A stretch of 64,000 bases of DNA, from positions 290,636-354,635 of the forward strand of contig QANZ01044457.1 in NCBI GenBank assembly GCA_003254925.1, read 5' to 3'. The DNA is from Chamaecrista fasciculata. Lineage: Eukaryota > Streptophyta > Magnoliopsida > Fabales > Fabaceae. The translations under genes were made by a program, and so were the position numbers. Below, piece after piece: positions 1 through 10,745 of the stretch. Within the stretch, counting starts at the first letter, position 1. Every line of letters begins with the position of its first letter. A model generated the notes under the pieces. That model was not told where the DNA came from. It saw only the letters and a program-made list of their open reading frames with translations, and ran no database searches.

Positions 1-382
1 GAAGACCAAGAAACAAACCACTGTCTCAAGGTCTTCATGTGAGGCAGAATATCGATCTATGGCCAATACTCTGTGTGAAGTGCAGTGGATTACTTATCTT
101 TTACAAGATTTCCAGATTACAACACCTACACCTATCCCATTGTGGTGTGACAATAAGTCAGCCATCCACATTGCCTCTAACCCTGTTTATCATGAGAGGA
201 CTAAACATATAGAAATTGATTGTCATCTCATTAGAGACAAATGCAAAGACAATTTCATAGCTCCTCAACACATCCCAACACAGCTTCAAGTGGCAGACAT
301 CTTCACTAAGTCTTTGGCGAAACCACAGTTCACTACTCTTGTTTGCAAGTTGGGTTTGGTTCCTCACCAATTCCCATCTTGA
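1..382 (+). CDS. Ty1/copia retrotransposon polyprotein, 3' end (RNase H), partial
   Basis: The open frame enters from the window edge (codons in frame from base 2) and ends at TGA 380-382. It encodes the C-terminal RNase H part of a copia polyprotein: KKQTTVSRSS at the start, then EAEYRSMA, a WCDN motif with the catalytic-type Asp, HERTKHIEIDCH and ADIFTKSL. These are the standard order of motifs in copia RNase H. It resembles the end of the intact copia element at 51995-56290 but differs at many residues, so it is a separate family member. No frameshift is visible in this part; the remainder lies outside the window. Confidence 0.93.
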   Translation, partial: KTKKQTTVSRSSCEAEYRSMANTLCEVQWITYLLQDFQITTPTPIPLWCDNKSAIHIASNPVYHERTKHIEIDCHLIRDKCKDNFIAPQHIPTQLQVADIFTKSLAKPQFTTLVCKLGLVPHQFPS

Positions 383-685
383 GGAGGGGATGTTAGAATA
401 TTATGCCTGTGTTTAATTGGTCTTAATTATTGCATTAATCACCATGAGGAGCTGCTGTCATCATTGCCTTATGATTGCTGATTTCGGTTATGACAGCTGT
501 CCATTCTTCTCCAGTATATTCTTTTTTTCTGTTTTGTACAGCTCATTGTATTTAGTGTAGGCTATCAGATGTAGACACGTGTACTTACCTCTCTCATTGT
601 AATTGTATATATCTAGCTGAGAAATGGTAATAGAAGCACGATAACATTCAGTATTCTCTTCTCTTCTTCTCTATACCCTTGTTCA
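381..685 (+). mobile_element. Polypurine tract and 3' LTR of the copia element
   Basis: GAGGAGGGGA at 381-390 directly follows and overlaps the stop codon, as a polypurine tract should, and is followed by TGTTAGAATATT at 391, a typical copia LTR start. The LTR end is less certain; TTGTTCA ending near 685 is the best TG...CA boundary. The 5' LTR is outside the window, so neither the right boundary nor a target duplication can be confirmed. Confidence 0.7.
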
Positions 686-1337
686 TTATTTGAATGAGAA
701 ATAATCTCTTGTCCTATAATCATTTAATAAACTTAGATTTGTGTGAAATAGTTTTGGGTCTTGATCGATTTTGAGATTTTTTCTTGTCTCAGCCTTGCCA
801 CTTGGGCAAAAAGTCTTTTGTGTTTAATGATGAATTAGCTCTCTATGTTTGAGATGTACGGAATAAGTGTCTCACACAAAATTGATATACAGTAAAAGAA
901 ACGTATATATTGGATTGGGCTGAACAATATCAAAATAGAAAAACAGGGTCTGATGATTAAACCTCCAATATCAAATACACATTAGATATTGGGCCAACCT
1001 AATTAGTTGTGATTTGGAACAACTCAGTGACTCGATCACTATACTATATCCTGCAACACAATTATAATTCCCTTATTGACTAAAACCCCACAAAAAGAAA
1101 AACGACGACAACAACAAAATTACTCTCCTCTTCACAGGGCCTTGTTTATTATTGTATTCTTTTCAGGGCCTTGTCATAGTATATATTTTTTTAGTGCTTA
1201 TCATAGTTTATTTTTAAATTCCACGAGGTTATTTGTTTTGCATAAAAACGAAATGACTCCAAGTAGAGAATATTTTAACAATGAAATACTTGCCCTAAGC
1301 TTTTTCTCCTCTAAATTTTGTCACAGATGAATTCTTG
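686..1337. other. Intergenic, no gene seen
   Basis: AT-rich sequence between the copia LTR and a SINE. Short open frames in it have no recognisable motif or codon bias. Nothing further can be supported. Confidence 0.6.
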
Positions 1338-1551
1338 GAGATCATTTTTTTTTTGGCTCAAGGTATCCCCAATTCGACGGGTTTATGATTAATCCTTTGC
1401 AGATCTGAGCTTCATTTAATGGTTTGTTGCTGGTCAATTGGTTGTTGCATACACAAGACGAGAATCAAACACTCGACACTTACTTAAGTGACTTAGTGAA
1501 CTAACCACTAAACCAACTAAACTTGATTTTAGAGATCATTTGTTTAGTAAT
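1338..1551 (-). mobile_element. tRNA-derived SINE, copy 1, with target duplication
   Basis: The 10-bp repeat GAGATCATTT occurs at 1338-1347 and again at 1542-1551. Between them, on the minus strand, is a SINE of about 190 bp that ends in an A-tail (seen as T-run at 1348-1354) preceded by ...CTTGAGCC. Its head, at 1500-1530, reads on the minus strand TTGGTTTAGTGGTTAG, which resembles a pol III A box; the B box is degenerate (GAGTGTTTGATTC). A second copy of the same family is at 50518-50699. Confidence 0.82.
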
Positions 1552-2360
1552 GGAATAGTCTCCAAATCTCATTAACTTATTTGATGAGTAGTGCCCGCAA
1601 GTTATTGAATTGCCAAATTCCACGCGGCAACAGAATTAGTTTATGCTAATCGTAATTCCATGCACATAACTTCTATTTGGTTGAATGGTCAAATTAATCT
1701 CATGTCTATGCGTCGAATTTTCTTTTAGTCTAAAATATTTTTAATACTTTAAATTGATCATATATATTTATATATATATATATAACTTGTTTCAAATCAA
1801 TTTTAAATTTGATATTAAGTTTTGTTGTTTTTTTCATTTTGATATAATATTTTTTGCAACTGATAGACTTGATATTTATTATTTTGTTGGTCAAAACTAT
1901 ATTTTGGTCCCTAATGCTACTCCAAATTTTGTTTTGATCTCTAAAATCAAATAAAATCAAGATAAGACTAATGAATAATGATGGAAAAAAATGGAGACTT
2001 TAAGGACTAAAACAGAATAAACAATACTTTAAAGACTAAAATGTAATTGACTCTATACTTTATAGACTAGAATGAATTTATGGCATAAAATAAATGCCCT
2101 GTTTTATTAAACCTCAAGACTAACTGCGATGGTTGATCGTAGCTGGATTTTTCGCTTCTCGAAAATCTCGGGACATCTCACCGACTGATTCATCACTTCT
2201 CAGATTTGGATTTACATTTTCAGTTCAATCCTTCCGTCTCTCTTTCGCTATTTTTTGCTCGAGGAAATGGTTCCGAACTTCCGATTCACCGCTAGGGTTT
2301 AAATCTTCGAAACCACTCTGTACCTAATCTTCACCCAACAATTCAATCAATTTCGCAGTT
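1552..2360. other. Intergenic and upstream region of the peptidase gene
   Basis: AT-rich. From about 1895 to 2085 there is a degenerate 'TTTTGGTCCCTAA ... TTAAGGACTAAAA' pattern, the same type of inverted-repeat element seen better at 12172, 25862 and 48765. The last 200 bases are pyrimidine-rich and probably 5' UTR. Confidence 0.5.
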
Positions 2361-4703
2361 ATGGCCGTTCGGGTTACTTTAAGTTATTCCGGCTATGTCG
2401 CCCAAAGCCTTGTGTCGTCGGCCGGTATCCGACTTGGCACTACTCGTTGTTTCCAAGAATGCTGGATCCGCTCTCCCATATTCTGTCATGGCCAACAGAA
2501 ATCTGAAACTGATCCCTCCGGTGGCGTCCGCAATTACCATATGCCCAAATCGAATCGCTGGGCTAAGAATTCAGCCTCTAATTATTCTACTATCGCTGCC
2601 GGCATTCTGGGTGTGGAATGCAGCAATCCGATAGTGTCGGGTTTGATTTCGGTGATGAAATCAACAGTTGGTGTATCCGGTTCGTCTTCTACGAGTACGC
2701 TTATATGCGGTATTTCCCCGTTCAAAGCCGCTTCGATAATACCCTTTTTACATGGGTCCAAATGGCTTCCTTGTAGCCAATTGATTGTCGTTCCTCCTAG
2801 CTCTGCGTTGGATAAAGATGGAACCCGATATTTTCATGGTGATGATAATGCGGAGTCAGGGAGCGGGTCCAAGTATCTTGAGAAGACAAGTTGGCTTTCG
2901 CGTTTATTTAGTTCCTGTTCAGAGGATGCGAAAGCTGCGTTTACTGCCATAACTGTTCGTTTGCTTTTTACATCGTTCTTGGCTGAACCTAGATCGATTC
3001 CCTCGTCTTCTATGTACCCAACTCTGGATGTGGGTGACCGTATTTTAGCGGAGAAGGTAACTAAACGTGAAGAACTCTAGTCTCTCTTAATACTTGCGCC
3101 TGAGTTTATATTATCAGCTGGCGTGTTGAGAATTTTAAGTACTACAATTAAGTATTTAGAGAGAATATCAACGTATAACCATGTTAAACTTATATTAAAA
3201 AAATGTCGAAGTTTTGATGTTAAAGCGAATATCAACGTATCAAGTTCAACTGTCACTTCTGCCCTCTGGTATAGTGGTATCTTAATTCCTAACTCTATTT
3301 CTTACATTAAGAAGTGATTACACGAATTATAGTGTCCCCATCCAGTTGCAGAATTTCATCCAAAAAGTTAAGGATGTTTTCTTTCTCATTTGTTTATAGC
3401 TGAAAAGTAGGTGATCAGGTTGGTTGTTGAATATAACGCGTTAACTCTTCCTATCTCTTCTTCTGCATTTAACGAACTAATTGCGTTGGGTTGTTGTTAA
3501 TAATGTAACAGGTTTCCTTCTTCTTTAGAAAGCCTGATGTTTCAGATATAGTAATTTTTAAGGCGCCTCCTATTTTACAGGTATCATTTACTTTCTGAGT
3601 GATACATTGCTTCTCTTGCTTCTATTCGTTTGATCTGATATCAAGGTGAGGCAATGACATTAATTCTTTTGGTAACCGGTGTCATGTAGGAAATTTTTGG
3701 TTATGGTTCAGCTGACGTATTTATAAAAAGGATTGTCGCAAAAGCTGGAGACTACGTTGAGGTAGCTTTTATTGTTTGATATTTTGGTTTAAGGTTTCTC
3801 TGCCTACTATTCCTGCCTTTACATTTCTCCTTTTTAAGATTATTTTAGCTTGATTTCTGACATCTTATATGCATTGTTCATTGTTTGATAGGTTCGTGAT
3901 GGAAAGCTACTAGTGAATGGCATTGCTCAAGAAGAGGAATTTGTTTTAGAGCCACTTGCTTATGAGATGGATCCACTGGTAAATCTTTGGGCTAAAAATT
4001 AGCCAATCCTTGGACTCAACTACACAAATTTGCTCAGCTTGAAGTTCGTCTCATATTTTATAGGAACCCTTTTATAAGTTGAATCTCACTGTTCAACTCG
4101 ACTTGTTAGCTAAAATACAAGAACTAAATGAACTTTAGGCCCCATAAAGGCGAATCCTATTATCCAACCCAAACTCGGTTGAGTTTGATTCTTCATTCAT
4201 TTCAATTGGTTCAATAACATATGTTTCATATTATAGTACTTTCAGAAGTTTTCTGTTATAAATTGTTTGGTTAATTGATCTTGGGAACCAGCCATGTGGT
4301 CAGAAGTTTCTATTTTTTATTTTCGGTTGCAGGTTGTGCCGGAAGGCTATGTGTTTGTGATGGGTGACAATCGCAATAACAGCTTTGATTCACATAACTG
4401 GTAAATCTCTAGTCTCCTTGTTGCTGGTGTTTTGTTGTTTCTGTTGAAGGAGATTGATTTAGGTGGACGTTGATGCTTTTCTCAAAATCTCATGCTTATG
4501 GAAACTTGCTATCACAAATAAGTATGTGCGTGTATGCCTTAGAGTTGTGATCTCTAACTTATGTATCTTCTTTTTTGTACTTCAGGGGTCCCCTCCCTGT
4601 CAAGAACATTGTCGGAAGATCTGTGTTTCGATACTGGCCTCCATCCAAAGTATCCGACACTCCTTGTAAACCGCCACCTGTTAATCATATCGCGATTTCT
4701 TAA
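2361..4703 (+). CDS. TPP: Thylakoidal processing peptidase (type I signal peptidase), chloroplast
   Basis: Exons read as 2361-3056, 3512-3580, 3690-3761, 3892-3978, 4333-4400 and 4586-4703, all with GT-AG introns and consistent phase, giving about 369 aa. The N-terminal ~190 residues are Ser/Arg-rich and low in conservation, as expected for a plastid transit region. The S26 peptidase domain follows: PSSSMYPTL carries the catalytic Ser (about residue 217), [11 protein letters not shown] the catalytic Lys (about 268), and [12 protein letters not shown] the conserved box E. By family knowledge the enzyme removes thylakoid-transfer peptides from lumenal proteins and acts as an integral membrane protease. 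The length fits plant TPP/Plsp1 proteins. I cannot tell which Arabidopsis paralogue (TPP1, TPP2 or Plsp1) is closest. Confidence 0.93.
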
Positions 4704-5354
4704 CATCACAGGGTGACGGAGGGTTTAATCTTTCATATCATCTAATAATCTGAATAAATAGCTTCTCAGTTTTGAGCCTAGAGTAAGCTGTTATTTTTCT
4801 AAAACCTGCTCTGCCTGTCATGACTCATGTAATTCTATCGACTACCTAAGAATGACGCCGAACCCTGCATTCTTTGGTGGTATTCTGAGAATTTGTTATG
4901 ATAACAGCTAGGCAAAGGAAAAGGAAAAAAGAAACATGTCGATTTATTTGTTTTGTACTTTCTCATCGGTTCGATATGGATCCTCCGTTGTCATAATGCT
5001 TGCATGATCCATAACCATGGTAGGAGATTTTGTGAATATGTAAATAGTTATCTATGTAACAAGATTAGGAAATGGTTTCTCTTGAGTTCTATTTTTCAGT
5101 CTTTCCTGGCCAAATCAAGGAGTTGGTGATATATTTATTTTTAATAGCAAGTAGATAGGTTTTTTTTTTTTTTTTTTTNNNNNNNNNNNGTTTTTTTTTT
5201 TTTTTTTGAATCTGAATCTGATGCTTCATCTTCACATATTAAAACAAGCTCCCGGTATCTTATATTACCTAATATTTTAACTGTATTGAATTTTTTTTTT
5301 AATTTTCACGTGTATAGGCTGAGGTCTAAAATTCTAATAATTTGATAACAATAA
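4704..5354. other. 3' flank with T-tract and assembly gap
   Basis: Downstream of the peptidase stop this is probable 3' UTR followed by AT-rich DNA. A T-run is interrupted by 11 N at 5179-5189, so the tract length is unresolved. A G-box-like TCACGTGT lies near 5308. Confidence 0.55.
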
Positions 5355-5940
5355 AAAGAAAATGGCAAAACACCCTTTCGTACCCCTAACGTTTGCGGTG
5401 ATTTTCAGTTATGCCCCTAACGTTTCATTTGTGTCAATTGTGCCCCCAATGTGAAACGTTAGTTTCAATTATGCCTCCAATTTCAATCATCCACAAAAAC
5501 AGACACCATTTTTGCACGATTTGAGCTCGATTTTGATCAGATTTCATATGGGTTTTAATTTTCGGACATCACAAACTTGATTCCTTGTATCAATTTCAAA
5601 GATTAAGTTTAAAATAGCCCCAAATCCGAAGAAAATCGAACTCGATGAACCCCAAAAAGAACCAAAACGAAATGCAGCAAAACGAAGCATTTTTCTCAAA
5701 ATTTCCATGTGCAAAATGATCCTTAGGAGTCGAAAATGAGTACCCATATGAAATCTGATCAAAACCGAGCTCAAATCGTGCAAAAATGGTGTTTTTTTTT
5801 GTGGATGATTGAAATTGGGGGCATAATTGAAATTAACGTTTCACATTGGGGGCATAACTGACACAAATGAAACGTTAGGGGCATAACTGAAAATCACCGC
5901 AAACGTTAAAGGTACGAAAGGGTGTTGTGCCAAACAAAAT
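5355..5940. mobile_element. Non-autonomous Mutator-like foldback element, copy 1
   Basis: The element spans 5364-5931 (568 bp). Its ends are inverted copies beginning GGCAAAACACCCTTTCG / GGCACAACACCCTTTCG, and the inverted arms continue for about 190 bp each (to about 5553 and from about 5741), leaving a loop of about 190 bp. It is flanked by AAAGAAAAT (5355-5363) and AAACAAAAT (5932-5940), a 9-bp duplication with one mismatch, the size typical of Mutator-like elements. No transposase is present. A second copy starts at 63408. It sits about 240 bp upstream of the TIN1-like start codon. Confidence 0.85.
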
Positions 5941-6062
5941 AAGGTCCAGTAGATTCTAAAAAATCTTTTAAGAAAAATAGGGAAAGACAAAAAAGAAGCA
6001 GAAATTGAAAGGAAAATCTTGGAGGCATGAATAAATAGGCTCTCCATAGTTGCGTTTGCTTA

Positions 6063-6071
6063 GATATATAA
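6063..6071 (+). promoter_or_regulatory. Possible TATA box of the TIN1-like gene
   Basis: GATATATAAAT lies about 100 bp upstream of the start codon at 6169 and is the best TATA-like match between the inserted Mutator-like element and the gene. Position and sequence are the only evidence. No ER-stress element of the CCAAT-N9-CCACG type was seen in the 230 bp left between transposon and gene. Confidence 0.4.
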
Positions 6072-6168
6072 ATTTTTGTGAGAAAGCGATCAAGGATCAG
6101 AAAGTGTCGTTTGGATCGTCTTTCTTCTATCGGTATCTATGTCCGTTGAGTGTTGAGAAAAGGCGAGG

Positions 6169-7539
6169 ATGATGGGTGGTTGCTTCCCACTTGTGTTGTT
6201 CTTCGTGATTCTCATCCAATGCCAATTCTATGCTTTCCCTTTGCCATCTACTTCTTCCTCCCAAACCAATCTTTCCTCAATATTACTGCAGGTATACATC
6301 CCCCATTAATCATTATTTCATTCTTTGTCGTCCTACTCCTACAACAATCCATTTCTTGAATTAATAATGTATTCACTTCTTGATTCTTGAATCTTCATCA
6401 GGATGTGTTGACGGCGATTACGCTGAGTGAGCGGTGGAACCTGAAGGATGTCAGAGTTTCCAAGCTGGACTTGGGGAAGTTTAGGTTCAGCACCTCCCAA
6501 AACTACGACTTGCGTATTGGCATTGGCAACCAAAAGTTGACCCTCCAAACATTGGAAGAATATGGGTTTTGGAGAAAATTTAAAAAACCCAAATCCGATT
6601 TTCCCTCTGTGTTTCATCAACTTCCTTCCCTTGCTCTGCTTCACACCTTACATCTCGAAGGCCCCTTAGATTTAAGGGTCGATGCTCTTCATCAACTCTC
6701 CCTTTCCTTGCCGGTATACATTCATTCCTCTCATCATTTTTGGTTCTTTTGGTTTCTTGCTCATTCTTGACTCAAACATTTTTCATTTTTAGCAGATGAA
6801 TATCACATATACTGGTTTGAAACACGTCCTTGTTGGTGAAGGCATCATACTAGAAATTAGAGGAGCTCAAGAAGCTTCCTTTTTCCACTCCTCTCATCTT
6901 GATCTTCCAATGAAGCGTAGTTCTACTACGTTTAGTGAGTGGAAGAGTGAATTATGGCCCTTTTTGCAGTCAACGTGCATGATGACAGTAATTCCCATAA
7001 ACATATCAGGGGCTGCATCGCTAGCTGCTTCTTATAGCGCCCGGAAACCTGGTTTGTACATAGAAACTACATTCATATCAGAGGACACGATTTTGCTGCT
7101 TCCAGAAAGAAGTGACCATGGTAGTGATCGTATGTACACAAAGACAAAGATGTCGTCGTGCCCTTTTGATGCTTTGAGTTTGAGATTAAGAATGATGGAA
7201 AAAATATTGAGGAGCCTTCTTGAAGGACATAAGGTCCGTCAGAATCAGATGTTTGTCTCTTTCGAAGCAAATGCCAAGGTATCGATTGCTGTTAAGTTCC
7301 CCATGGACGTAGTAAGATACCATGTTATTACAAGTAGCAGAATGACTCTTATAGATAAATGGACCAAGTGGTCAAAGCCCATGAGAGAAACTGTAAGATT
7401 TGAGATAGTGGCAAGAGTTGAGTCTAACAGGCTAAAGCCTCTTTCAATTGAGAGGTTGACACCTAGGTGGGATATTCCTATTTTGAAGCCCAATGGCAAT
7501 ATGTCGTTTTCAACATTCATGGAGGTTTTCTCCTTTTAA
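6169..7539 (+). CDS. TIN1: TUNICAMYCIN INDUCED 1-like protein
   Basis: Exons 6169-6291, 6402-6713 and 6796-7539 give about 392 aa. The start MMGGCFPLVLFFVILIQ is a clear signal peptide. The mature part carries the family's recognisable blocks: DVLTAI, VSKLDLGKFRFSTSQ, MNITYTGLKHVLVGEGI, FFHSSHLDL, ETTFISEDTILLLPE and LTPRWDIPI. By family knowledge Arabidopsis TIN1 is a plant-specific secretory-pathway protein induced by ER stress; its biochemical activity is not known. Intron 2 ends in a tandem acceptor (AGCAG), so exon 3 may start at 6793 or 6796. I chose 6796 because family members read LPMN there without an extra Gln. The promoter is shortened by the element ending at 5931. Confidence 0.85.
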
Positions 7540-10500
7540 TTGTAGAGAAGTTTTGTGTTTGAAGATCTGTTATCTACTTCATCTCAACAATCACAAATCA
7601 GAACATATCAAAAGATGACGATAGGGGACCTAACTTTTGTAGAGGATTGAACGTGTGTTGACTTTATAATTTTTTTTTACTTTGGGTCTTCCTCTTTATG
7701 AGTGAAATAATATTTTGAGAAAAAAAAAGGAATTTAGTTGGAGAGTGATTGTCAAACAGAACTCGCAATACTAGGCCTTGTTTATTTATTCAAAGTGGAT
7801 TTTATGTTTCTTAGCGGTTTTGCTTTTTTTTTTTAAAAAAAAAGGAACATAAATGGAGATGGTGGTCTGTAGAGAAGATCAATGTAATTGTGGCAAGCAT
7901 TACGTTTGGTTATTCTCAATTTTGACGAATACAACGTGATTGAATAGGATAATCTATTCTTTTCGTTGCTAAAAGCCTAAAACATACCAACGCATGCAAA
8001 TGATATTACAAGCAAAACGGGGTCTTTTGAAATTTGTCCTCATAGTTATTTAGGACGAATTGGAAATTCTAACTTATTTTAATATAATACTTAATGGGGG
8101 CCTGGACCCCACATATCACGTGGCCAGCACGTGGTGGCTCGAATTTTGAAATGTTAGAACCGTTGCCGATCTGCCAGAGTCTGCAAAATTACGAATAACG
8201 CCACTGCTCCTCCATTTTCAGAATCCATCCATCCATTCTCAAGTACAAATCAGTGAATCACAGTATACATACAAACAAGCCATAACACTTGGCTCCAAAT
8301 CATGAACGCCATATGATAAAAGGATCTATAATTATAATCCAAACTCCACTTTAATTATACATTGCCTTTCACTTTTTGGCCTTTTGAGTGAGCCATCATT
8401 GCATGTTACACCCACCTTATCTCTTTCTCCATAACCTCTACTTTTTATTTATTTATTTGTTTATGTGTGTCTGTGCGATGGGACAGAGGTCAATGACGAT
8501 ACGAGAAATGTTTTAAGGGACATGAATATAATGCATTGTGAATAATGAAACTTTAGTGGGTGAAGGAGAATGTGAATGTGATACATGATATTATGGATAT
8601 ATATATATATGTTTTTTTTAAATATTAAATTTATATTAAAATTAGAATTTATTTTTTAAATATCAAATATATGTATATATATATTTATTTTTTAATTTTT
8701 TGAGCTTTACTATGAAAAACATGATTATTTGAGTAATTGAGTTCTTAATCATTGAATCTTATTTTTTTACATTGAGATTAGTATAATAAAATTTATTGTA
8801 TAAATTTCAATATAAAAAATTGAAGATGTAATAATAGTTGAGAATTCAATTGCTCCAATAATCATAATTTTTCCTAAATATAAATTTACGGATAAAATAA
8901 TTTGTATCTATATATGAAGGTTGGGCTTTCCATATCTAATTATTTTTCTCAGGAAAAAAATTGAGTTTGGATCATGAAAGCTTGTTTGAAAAATGATGAT
9001 GGCCGGTGTGTCGATTGTGTATATGTCTTCTTGATAGCTTAAGTTGGAGAGTAATTGTAATTAGACTTGGATTTGACAACAGAATTAACATGACAAATCG
9101 AGATTTTAATCATAGTGGACCCTATGCTAGCATAGGGCACCCTACACTTGTATATACTCCTTTCACTTGATTATTCCAAAAGGTGATTTGGAATTAGCTT
9201 TCTTGATACACTCAAACAATAATCAAAGTGATAACATTACGAATTACCACAATTACGTTACTTTTAAAGTTATTTTGGAGAAGAAAATATTTACACGAAA
9301 AGAAATATGCTCTTTTTCATATCATGAACAAGCTATTTATTTTTTTTTTATTAGAACTATATAATTTCTAAGAAGTAGTGATTGTTAATTAGTACGTATA
9401 CTTATTTTGGTTTTACTTTGCTTCTTAGTAATAGAGCCAAATCAGTAATATTGTTTTAAATTTTTAAAACTTAATTATCGGGACATGTATTTTAAAAACT
9501 AAAAAAAATATTGAATTTGTCTGATTTCCATTTCTAAGAATAATTTTTCAAAATTATTTTAAGAATTCAACATCTTTAATAATTTTCTATTTTTTATATT
9601 TTAAAAATAATATCTGCTATTTTTGAATTTTTAAATTTAAAAAGTATAGTAGTGTCATTAAATACAAATATATATATATATATATTATTTTTCTATTTTT
9701 GTTTGTTTTTTAAATAGTTTTCTATTGTTAGAAAGGAGAATCAAACATACTCATTGACTTTCAATAGATGGATTTAAAATTTAAAATTTGAAGCGTTCTA
9801 TTTTATAAAATACCATTTTTGTTAAACCCCCACCCGATCAGCAAATGGTTGTTGCATTAAATTTAATTTTGAAGAGGGATTAATTCTGTCATGCGTATAT
9901 GTAAGGAAATTTGAGATTGAAAGGGTTGTAATTAAATCTTTGTATGCCTAACTATTTAATATGTATTAAATATTGGGTGTTCTTATGGGAGAATTTGAAT
10001 CTTACATGGATTTTTTTTTTTTTAAATTTAGATAACAAAATAGAAATACAAATCGTCCAAAAAACCCAGCCAAAAAAATGTTCTATATGGCCACATATGA
10101 TGGACCCACGTAACAATATATTGTGAATTGCGTTTGACTGTGAGAACAAAAAAAGATAACTATTTTGGCTGGATTTTTCGACAATTTTTGTTCCCATTTT
10201 GTCCAAGTCAAGAATTCTGTTGCATGAGATTACTCACCAAATTTGGTGACACACAGACGGAAAAGATTTTATAACAGCTCAGATAATTTAATAAGGGAGG
10301 GAAGGCACAGTGAAGAAAGGAGGGAAAAAAATAAAGAATTCTGAGAATGGCATAATGGTTATTTAGAGGAAGTAGAATGCTACTAATAAAGCATTAAAGC
10401 TCGTAACTTGAAAGTTGAAAGGAGGTTGTTTGGAGCACCTCGACGAATGTAATGACTAATGAGACTGACGATCCACGCGTTCTCATAACTCGCTCTTGAA

Positions 10501-10745
10501 ACTTCAAAATGCGTCTCGCAACACGACAACCATAACGTAAATCCCTCCCTTCCAACATCGCTTTCTTCATTCTTACTCCCTCCCTTCTTTGTATCTTTCA
10601 CACCATACATCCCTCTCTTCTTCCTCACTCCTCTCACTCGTAAATTTATTTAATTGCCTTTCCCTCTGCGTCTCGTGTCGGTGCTGTCTTCAAAAACTAT
10701 AGACGAATTGGGAAAAAGTAAGTTCAGAATCAAGGGTTGTGAAAA
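7540..10745. other. Intergenic, AT-rich, no gene seen
   Basis: About 3.2 kb. It starts with probable TIN1-like 3' UTR. At 8115-8140 two CACGTG G-boxes lie about 12 bp apart in a locally GC-richer stretch, but no gene follows. At 8600-9800 there are long AT tracts and an (AT)n microsatellite near 9670. The last 300 bases are probably the transporter promoter and 5' UTR. Short open frames show no motif. Confidence 0.55.
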
